Assembly (NCBI GenBank): GCA_947478655.1
Contig: CANJWU010000097.1
Coordinates: 1-5,199, forward strand
Source of the DNA: Sphingobacteriales bacterium
Lineage (GTDB): Bacteria; Bacteroidota; Bacteroidia; Sphingobacteriales; Sphingobacteriaceae
Length of the DNA stretch: 5,199 bases
Reading direction: 5' to 3'
Translations under genes and position numbers: made by a program
Notes under the pieces: model-generated
Database searches by the model: none
The model's input: only the letters and a program-made list of their open reading frames with translations
Told to the model about the DNA's origin: nothing
Shown here: one piece after another, positions 1 to 5,199 of the stretch
Layout of the letters: each line of letters begins with the position of its first letter
Numbering within the stretch: the stretch's first letter is position 1

Positions 1-1942
1 TATTGTATTCGCCTGCTGCTACTAAATAAGCATTGCGCATTTCTTGATATGACTGTCCTTCTTTAATGTATTTTGATTTTAATTTTTTCATTAAATTATT
101 CGACAGTTTCATGCGGTCTATCGAATAAGAAATAGCATCACTTGTTAAATCGTTGATCATTACTCTTGGATCAATTCCTTTACCAGCTGCGCGCATGTCA
201 TCGGCATCGTTTCCAAAAGTCAATTGCGGATTGCTCGAGCGTGCAGCAATTTTCAATAATCGATCGGCTTCTTCTTTTTCATTTGCAACCGATGTGCTGT
301 AACCAAATTCAATTGCCCATAAATCGTAAGGACCTGGTTTGGTGGTAAAGTACTGCCCCTGCTTGGTTCTATCTAATGCAATATTTGCAGCAGGATAATC
401 CATCACAGAACCTGTAAGTCCAATTTGTTTAGTTAAAGTAGTATTATTAATATTTGCTGGGCTATGTAATTGACTGGCTTTCATGTTATGGTTTAAACCG
501 AAAGTGTGCCCTACTTCGTGTAACACTAAATAGTATAAAGACTGTTTTATATAATTACTTTTTTCAACATCTGTTGCACTATAAGCCATTAAAGCCGCGT
601 TGCCAAATTGCGTTGCTTGACTAAAATAATTTCCGATATCGCAAAAATTGTTTTGCGTAAATTCATTTGCTTGAAAAGTTTGCGATGTAGCGTCAAATAA
701 TTTTTCTTGTTTTAATCGATTGGTAAAAAACACATACTCTAACATAATATCTGCACCAATAATTTGTCCAGTTTTAGGATTTACAAAACTTGGACCATAG
801 CCACCAAATGGCGGGAACGGAGAAGATGTCCAGCGTAAAACATTATATCGAATATCGCCTGCATCCCACGAAGCTGTGTCTGGTTGCACTTCGCAGCGAA
901 TCGCATTTTTAAATCCTGCTTTTTCAAATGCTTGGTTCCAAGTTAAAATTGCTTCTTTAATGGTTGGTCTAAATTCTTCGGGGGTTGTGTTTTCTATCCA
1001 CCAAGTAATGGGCTCAATGGGTTCCGATAAAGTTGCTGATGGGTCTTTCTTTTCTAAATTCCATCTGTTAATTACATCTTTATAAGGCGTCGCCTTTTGC
1101 GTAGTCATGTCTTCTATTTGTTGCATAAAATAACCAATGCGCGGATCGTCGTAACGTGGTTTAAAATTATTTTTAGGCATTTCAATAATAGAATGTTGAA
1201 TTTTAACTGTGACCGATCTTGCGTCTGTTACATCTGGTCCGCCGCCATTTGAAGGCGCAGGATTATCGTAAACATATTCTACAATTACATCTGTATTTTT
1301 TGGATAATTACGGATGCTAACAAATTTTGTTTTTTCTTTACTCAGCGTACCCAAGGTGAAACTAGCCCCTGGCTTAGCGTTTGGATTAGGTGAAGGTTTT
1401 ATTTGCGATAAATTTTCGACTAAAAATAATTCGTCTGCTTTGAGTAAATAATTTTCTCCTTCTTCTGCCACAATTTTTAAAGAAGCTAAAATTGGTTTAT
1501 TGATATTCGCATCGGCCGATTTTGAAATTGGATTAGCGGGATCAAAATAATAATTGGTGTTTTCTTTAACAAACTCTATTCTATCAAAATATTTTCGAAT
1601 CGAAAAAACTTCGTTGTCTCTGAAAGATCCTTTAAAAGCACCCGCAGAAACCACCCCGTTTTCGGCATAATTAAAATAAATATATTCTTTGTTTAATTGT
1701 TCTTTTTTGATTTTCATGTAAACAGTACCTAAGGCAGTATCTTGATACATGGCAAATAAACCGTCTGTAAGCTTAGTAGGCTTTATGATTTCTTTAATGG
1801 TTTTCTTAACGTCTTTTTTAGGTGCCTCTGTTGCAGTAGCAGCAGCGGGTGCAGCGTTTTTGTTTTTCTGAGCAAAACTTGCATTGCAGCATAAAATACT
1901 AGCGAATAGGATCGCTATCGATAGGTTTGTTTTTCTTAGCAT
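1..1942 (-). CDS. Secreted zinc-dependent metalloprotease (DUF5118/DUF5117/DUF4953 family), C-terminus cut off by the window edge
   Basis: Predicted exported zinc peptidase; 647 residues are visible with no internal stop or frameshift. Residues 1-24 form a signal peptide: MLRK, a hydrophobic core, then SFA before Gln25, which suits signal peptidase I. Cys18 and Cys19 do not sit in a good lipobox. A low-complexity Ala/Pro/Lys linker (about 26-48) follows. A DUF5118-like segment begins near GLFAMYQD (61-68), a DUF5117-like region follows, and the catalytic part carries W314-W315 and DIRYN (363-367). The zinc site is HEVGHTFGLNH (475-485), a metzincin-type HExxHxxGxxH with ligands His475, His479 and His485 and catalytic Glu476. 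SVMDYP (512-517) is the probable Met-turn. GPYDLWAIEFGY downstream is also typical of the family. Relatives are usually about 800-900 residues, so roughly the last quarter is missing. The start is the ATG at 1942, 15 bp after the preceding stop. The substrate is unknown; location is probably periplasm, outer membrane or outside the cell. Confidence 0.93.
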   Translation of the reverse strand, partial: MLRKTNLSIAILFASILCCNASFAQKNKNAAPAAATATEAPKKDVKKTIKEIIKPTKLTDGLFAMYQDTALGTVYMKIKKEQLNKEYIYFNYAENGVVSAGAFKGSFRDNEVFSIRKYFDRIEFVKENTNYYFDPANPISKSADANINKPILASLKIVAEEGENYLLKADELFLVENLSQIKPSPNPNAKPGASFTLGTLSKEKTKFVSIRNYPKNTDVIVEYVYDNPAPSNGGGPDVTDARSVTVKIQHSIIEMPKNNFKPRYDDPRIGYFMQQIEDMTTQKATPYKDVINRWNLEKKDPSATLSEPIEPITWWIENTTPEEFRPTIKEAILTWNQAFEKAGFKNAIRCEVQPDTASWDAGDIRYNVLRWTSSPFPPFGGYGPSFVNPKTGQIIGADIMLEYVFFTNRLKQEKLFDATSQTFQANEFTQNNFCDIGNYFSQATQFGNAALMAYSATDVEKSNYIKQSLYYLVLHEVGHTFGLNHNMKASQLHSPANINNTTLTKQIGLTGSVMDYPAANIALDRTKQGQYFTTKPGPYDLWAIEFGYSTSVANEKEEADRLLKIAARSSNPQLTFGNDADDMRAAGKGIDPRVMINDLTSDAISYSIDRMKLSNNLMKKLKSKYIKEGQSYQEMRNAYLVAAGEYN

Positions 1943-1957
1943 ATTGTTAGCTTTTAA
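1943..1957 (-). other. 15-bp intergenic leader of the metalloprotease gene
   Basis: This short gap separates the TAA of the methyltransferase gene from the ATG of the metalloprotease gene. Read on the minus strand it is A-rich (AAAAGCTAACAAT just before the ATG) and has no good Shine-Dalgarno match. That is normal for Bacteroidota, where A-rich leaders take that role. I looked for the Bacteroidota promoter pattern (TTTG, then TAnnTTTG) in the end of the methyltransferase gene just upstream and saw no convincing match. Co-transcription with the upstream genes is therefore the simplest reading. This is inference from spacing, not evidence of an operon. Confidence 0.5.
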
Positions 1958-3139
1958 TTAAGATACTATTTTGGGTTCGCGTTTACTGCCACCATATAAT
2001 TCATATGCAAGTAAACGGCATTCTAATTTACTATTAAAAAATTCTGTTTTTTGTGAAGCTTTCAATCCTACTTTTTTAGCAAGGTTAGGGCTGGCTGTAA
2101 AAATAAATCCTTTATATCCTTGACAAGCTGTTTTTAGAAAATCGCCAATCGCTTTATAAATAATTTCCAACTCTTCATATTCTCCTAGTCTTTCGCCGTA
2201 CTCTGGATTAATCATCACTACCCCTGGATTGTCAGCAGGTACTTTGGTATCTCTAAAATCACACACTTCAAAATCAATGATGTGATCGACTCCTGCTGTT
2301 TGTGCATTCATGCGCGTAGCATTGATTGCATTTGGATTAATATCTGTAGCAATTATTTTTGCTGGCGTGCTTTTTAATGCAATAGCCCGGCCTTCTGTCC
2401 TAATGGATTGATAGTACTCGTCGTTGTATCCTTCGATGTGCATAAAGCTATAATAGGCTCTTAGCAAACCTGGATATTTATTTAAGGCCATCAAAGCCGC
2501 TTCAATGGCTAATGTACCACTACCGCACATTGGATTAACAAAGTCTGTTTTACCATCCCAACCACTGGCCATAATGGTGGCCGCAGCTAAGCTTTCTTGC
2601 ATTGGCGCCGAACCAGGTAGTTTTCTATAATTATGTTTAGACAATGTTTCGCCCGAAGTATCGATAAAAACCGATACTTGGTTTTCTCGCCAAAATAAAT
2701 GAATCACTAATTTATTTCTTTCCGGACCACTGTCTGGTCTGATGCCAAATTTTTCTTTCATGCGATCAACAATTGCATCTTTCAATTTAACATTGGCAAA
2801 TAAATTATTATCGATGGTATCGTTTTCCACGTTAGAAGTGATGCATAAATAGCCACCTTTTTTAATGATGTTTTCCCATTCAATGGTTAAGGCTTCTTTA
2901 TACATTAAATCGGCATTCACCGCTTCAAAATCTTTGATTAACCATAATACTTGGTTACCCGTACGAATGTAAAAATTAAGTTTAATGCAATCATTGATGG
3001 TTCCTTCAATGGCAACACCGGTAGACCATTGCTCTGTTATGGTATAACCTAAATCTGTAACCTCTTTACTCAAATATGGAGCAATAAATTTGGGGCAAGT
3101 AATAATTATTTTACTTTTTTGTTCAAACGAAATGCTCAT
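1958..3139 (-). CDS. THUMP-domain class I SAM-dependent RNA methyltransferase (RlmL N-terminal-half / Trm14-TrmN-like)
   Basis: Complete 393-residue protein, predicted cytoplasmic, that transfers a methyl group from S-adenosylmethionine to RNA, most likely giving N2-methylguanosine. The N-terminal part (about 50-165) fits a THUMP RNA-binding domain with its preceding ferredoxin-like segment. The connector HNYRKLPGSAPMQESLAAA (169-187) closely resembles the E. coli RlmL stretch ending in APIKETLAAA. The Rossmann-type domain has motif I VNPMCGSGTLAIEAAL (201-216), the acidic SAM-ribose loop ATDINPNAI (264-272), and motif IV at NPEYGERL (311-318). In RlmL and relatives motif IV is normally NPPYGERL, so Glu313 replaces the second proline. 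The RlmK half that is fused in E. coli RlmL is absent, leaving a single-enzyme form. Target could be 23S rRNA (as RlmL, G2445) or tRNA (as TrmN, position 6); sequence alone cannot decide. The ATG at 3139 lies 26 bp after the metG stop. Confidence 0.91.
   Translation of the reverse strand: MSISFEQKSKIIITCPKFIAPYLSKEVTDLGYTITEQWSTGVAIEGTINDCIKLNFYIRTGNQVLWLIKDFEAVNADLMYKEALTIEWENIIKKGGYLCITSNVENDTIDNNLFANVKLKDAIVDRMKEKFGIRPDSGPERNKLVIHLFWRENQVSVFIDTSGETLSKHNYRKLPGSAPMQESLAAATIMASGWDGKTDFVNPMCGSGTLAIEAALMALNKYPGLLRAYYSFMHIEGYNDEYYQSIRTEGRAIALKSTPAKIIATDINPNAINATRMNAQTAGVDHIIDFEVCDFRDTKVPADNPGVVMINPEYGERLGEYEELEIIYKAIGDFLKTACQGYKGFIFTASPNLAKKVGLKASQKTEFFNSKLECRLLAYELYGGSKREPKIVS
2198..2209 (-). 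other. Variant catalytic motif IV (NPEY) of the methyltransferase
   Basis: The four codons AAT CCA GAG TAC (minus strand) encode Asn311-Pro312-Glu313-Tyr314. In N2-guanine and N6-adenine methyltransferases this loop is usually (N/D)PP(Y/F/W) and positions the target amino group. The frame is open and continuous on both sides, with a well-conserved GERL following, so a sequencing shift is unlikely. Changing a Pro codon to GAG takes at least two substitutions. Confidence 0.85.
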
Positions 3140-3165
3140 GTTGTAGATTTAAAAAATGCTAAAAT
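3140..3165 (-). other. 26-bp gap between metG and the methyltransferase gene
   Basis: This AT-rich gap lies between the metG stop (TAA) and the methyltransferase ATG. It is too short to hold a full promoter, and it contains no GC-rich hairpin followed by a T run, so I see no terminator. Transcription from metG probably runs on into the methyltransferase gene. There is no strong Shine-Dalgarno sequence; the leader is AT-rich. Confidence 0.5.
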
Positions 3166-5199
3166 TTATTTGACGCTGCCGCCATTGCTAATTGCTTTTG
3201 TGGGTGCTATAAATGCTAAACTTCCATCTGCATTTTCTGCCATCAATATCATGCCTTCTGAAGTAATGCCTTTAATATCTCTAGGCGCTAGATTTACTAA
3301 TATGCTTACTTGTTGGCCAATAATATTTTCGGGTTCGTAGTAGGCTGCAATACCAGATACTACGGTTCTTTGATCGATACCGGTATCGATGGTCATTTTC
3401 AATAAATTTTTTGTTTTCGGTACGCGTTCGGCCGCTATGATAGTGCCTACACGTATATCATTTTTACTAAAATCATCGAAAGTAATCAGTGGTTTTTGTG
3501 CTTCCATTTGATGGTTTACTTTTTCGTTTTCTTTTTTAGACGCATTCAATTTTGCAAGTTGCGCATCCATTTGTTCGTCTTCTATTTTGGCAAATAATAA
3601 AGTAGCTGCAGCTAGCTGATGCCCTGCTGGTATGATGTTTATAGCGCCTGCAGTATTCCAATCAGAACTTGTTAAATTTAACTGTTCAAATAAACTCTTA
3701 GAAGTGAAAGGTAAAAATGGCTCCGAGAGTATGGCTAAGTTAGCCGCAATTTGCAAGCTGATGGCTAAAATGGTTTCCACCCTTTGTGGTTCCTCTTTGC
3801 TAATTTTCCAAGGTTCGGTGTCGGCTAAATATTTATTTCCTAAACGCGCTAAATTCATTAATTCGGCAAGTGCTTCTCTGAATCGATATTGCTCAATAGA
3901 TTTTGCGATTTTTGTTGGATAAGTGGCTAATTCCGCAATCACTTCTAAATCATAGGCGCTCGTGTCTTTAATTTCGCCGGCTTTACCATCAACATACTTA
4001 TGACTCAGTACCATTACACGGTTAATAAAGTTTCCGAAAATGGCTACCAGTTCGTTGTTATTTCTAGCTTGAAAATCTTTCCAGGTAAAATCGTTGTCTT
4101 TGTTTTCGGGTGCATTTGCACAAAGCACATATCTTAAAATATCTTGTTTGCCTGCAAAATCTTGCAAATATTCGTGTAACCAAACTGCCCAGTTTCTAGA
4201 AGTAGAAATTTTTTCGCCTTCTAAATTTAAAAATTCGTTTGCTGGTACATTTTCTGGTAAAATATAATCGCCATGTGCCATTAAAATAGCAGGGAAAATA
4301 ATGCAATGAAAAACAATATTATCTTTTCCGATAAAATGCACCAATTTGGTGTCTTTGCTTTTCCAATATTTTTCCCAGTCGGGTGTTAATTCTTTCGTAG
4401 CAGAAATATAGCCGATGGGTGCATCAAACCAAACATATAATACTTTTCCTTCGGCATCTTTCAAGGGAACTTTTACACCCCAATCTAAATCGCGTGTCAT
4501 GGCGCGAGGTTGCAAACCTTGGTTTAACCACGACTTACACTGCCCAAATACATTGGCTTTCCAGTCTTTGTGTGAGTTAATATAATTTTCGATATCGCCT
4601 TGCATTTTATCTAAAGGCAAGAACCAATTTTTAGTTGTTTTTAAAATTGGCACGGCGCCAGAAAGCGTAGAATGCGGATTAATTAAATCGGTTGCATTTA
4701 AAGTGCTTCCACAATTTTCGCATTGATCTCCGTAGGCATTTTCGTTATTGCAAATTGGACAAGTGCCCACAATATATCTGTCGGCTAAAAATTGATTGGC
4801 TTGTTCGTCAAAATATTGTGCAGTTATTTCTTCGGTGAAAATATTTTTTTGATATAAATTCGTAAAAAAATCGGAAGCTGTTTCGTGGTGTGTTGGAGAA
4901 GATGTTCTAGCGTATATATCGAAAGAAATGCCAAAATCTTTAAACGCATCGCCCATCATTTTATGGTACTTATCGATAACTTGTTGCGAGCTTATGCCTT
5001 CTTTTTTTGCTCTAATAGAAATTGCGGCGCCATGTTCATCGGAACCACAAATAAATTTCACATCTTTACCTTTAGAACGAAGATATCGCACGTAAATATC
5101 TGCAGGCAAATAGCAACCTGCCAAATGGCCTATATGAACCGGACCATTTGCATATGGTAAAGCAGCGGTAACGGTGGTTCTTTTAAATTGATCTTCCAA
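3166..5199 (-). CDS. metG: Methionyl-tRNA synthetase, with fused C-terminal tRNA-binding domain; first few codons lie beyond the window edge
   Basis: Cytoplasmic class I aminoacyl-tRNA synthetase that joins methionine to tRNA-Met (initiator and elongator) using ATP. Residue numbers here count from the last base of the window. The catalytic fold opens with [10 protein letters not shown] and the HIGH signature (22-25). The zinc knuckle in the connective peptide has four cysteines, Cys147, Cys150, Cys160 and Cys163, in two CxxC pairs. [16 protein letters not shown] (255-270) follows, and the KMSKS loop appears as KISTS (330-334). The helical anticodon-binding domain includes Pro463-Trp464, corresponding by motif to the anticodon-reading Trp461 of E. 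coli. A charged linker (about 540-572) leads to a Trbp111/EMAPII-like OB-fold (573-677) with DIRVGTI and SEGMILMAE, which aids tRNA binding or dimerisation. The frame is open to the edge, where the first codon is TTG; the true start is probably an ATG a few codons further out. It leads a run of three same-strand genes. Confidence 0.98.
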   Translation of the reverse strand: MEDQFKRTTVTAALPYANGPVHIGHLAGCYLPADIYVRYLRSKGKDVKFICGSDEHGAAISIRAKKEGISSQQVIDKYHKMMGDAFKDFGISFDIYARTSSPTHHETASDFFTNLYQKNIFTEEITAQYFDEQANQFLADRYIVGTCPICNNENAYGDQCENCGSTLNATDLINPHSTLSGAVPILKTTKNWFLPLDKMQGDIENYINSHKDWKANVFGQCKSWLNQGLQPRAMTRDLDWGVKVPLKDAEGKVLYVWFDAPIGYISATKELTPDWEKYWKSKDTKLVHFIGKDNIVFHCIIFPAILMAHGDYILPENVPANEFLNLEGEKISTSRNWAVWLHEYLQDFAGKQDILRYVLCANAPENKDNDFTWKDFQARNNNELVAIFGNFINRVMVLSHKYVDGKAGEIKDTSAYDLEVIAELATYPTKIAKSIEQYRFREALAELMNLARLGNKYLADTEPWKISKEEPQRVETILAISLQIAANLAILSEPFLPFTSKSLFEQLNLTSSDWNTAGAINIIPAGHQLAAATLLFAKIEDEQMDAQLAKLNASKKENEKVNHQMEAQKPLITFDDFSKNDIRVGTIIAAERVPKTKNLLKMTIDTGIDQRTVVSGIAAYYEPENIIGQQVSILVNLAPRDIKGITSEGMILMAENADGSLAFIAPTKAISNGGSVK
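3373..3390. repeat. Perfect 18-bp palindrome inside metG
   Basis: ATCGATACCGGTATCGAT equals its own reverse complement and coincides exactly with six metG codons for Ile-Asp-Thr-Gly-Ile-Asp (residues 604-609) in the C-terminal tRNA-binding domain. The flanking bases (G on both sides) do not extend the symmetry. It may be a by-product of the repeated Ile-Asp codons rather than a protein-binding site. Confidence 0.6.

Noticed and set aside
166..1085. Short plus-strand open frames at 166-348 and 876-1085
   Set aside because: Both are antisense to an unbroken metalloprotease frame that has recognisable motifs across this region.
1886..1891. Cys-Cys pair in the metalloprotease signal peptide as a lipoprotein site
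   Set aside because: The residues before Cys18 and Cys19 (Ser-Ile-Leu and Ile-Leu-Cys) do not form a normal lipobox, whereas SFA followed by Gln is a good signal peptidase I site.
2656..2679. 8-bp perfect inverted repeat (AAGTATCG / CGATACTT) with an 8-base loop
   Set aside because: It sits in the middle of the methyltransferase gene with no T run after it. About one such 8-bp match with a short loop is expected by chance in a window of this size.
3119..3340. Plus-strand open frame spanning the junction of the methyltransferase gene and metG
   Set aside because: It overlaps both real genes antisense, has no leader or domain, and its hydrophobic stretch mirrors codons of the metG tRNA-binding domain.
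3632..3922. Plus-strand open frame of 96 codons
   Set aside because: It lies wholly antisense to metG, whose frame has clear domains throughout. The translation has no recognisable motif and looks like a shadow of the real gene.
4885..5160. Plus-strand open frame of 91 codons
   Set aside because: It is antisense to the conserved catalytic N-terminus of metG, and its product is rich in Cys, Ile and Phe in a pattern expected from reversed codons.
5197..5199. TTG as the start codon of metG at the window edge
   Set aside because: It is the last codon in the window on the minus strand, so the reading frame simply runs off the edge. Bacteroidota MetRS proteins usually have a few more residues before [10 protein letters not shown], so TTG is more likely an internal Leu codon and the gene is partial here.

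Overview
The window looks like ordinary chromosome from a member of the Bacteroidota. Three clues support this. The DNA is AT-rich and the gene starts lack clear Shine-Dalgarno sequences, with A-rich leaders instead. The methionyl-tRNA synthetase has the KISTS form of the KMSKS loop followed by NWAVW, together with a fused C-terminal tRNA-binding domain. The third gene is a secreted metalloprotease of the DUF5118/DUF5117/DUF4953 type, which is very common in that phylum. A closer placement (for example Chitinophagales, Sphingobacteriales or Flavobacteriales) cannot be supported from this sequence alone.

All three genes lie on the minus strand, so the biological order runs from the right edge to the left. 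First is metG (3166-5199), nearly complete and missing only its first few codons beyond the right edge. After a 26-bp gap comes a complete THUMP-domain class I RNA methyltransferase (1958-3139, 393 aa). After a 15-bp gap comes a secreted zinc metalloprotease (1-1942), whose first 647 residues are present and whose C-terminus lies beyond the left edge. Coding density is close to 100%. There is no RNA gene, mobile element, CRISPR array or intergenic stretch longer than 26 bp.

The tight spacing and shared strand suggest one transcript. metG and the methyltransferase both serve translation: one charges tRNA with methionine, the other probably makes N2-methylguanosine in rRNA or tRNA. The exported metalloprotease has no obvious functional tie to them and may simply be read from the same message or from an unseen internal promoter.

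I found no sign of a new multi-gene system. The points most worth checking are a non-canonical catalytic motif in the methyltransferase (NPEY where NPPY is usual), a perfect 18-bp palindrome inside metG, and an apparent excess of the hexamer ATCGAT.
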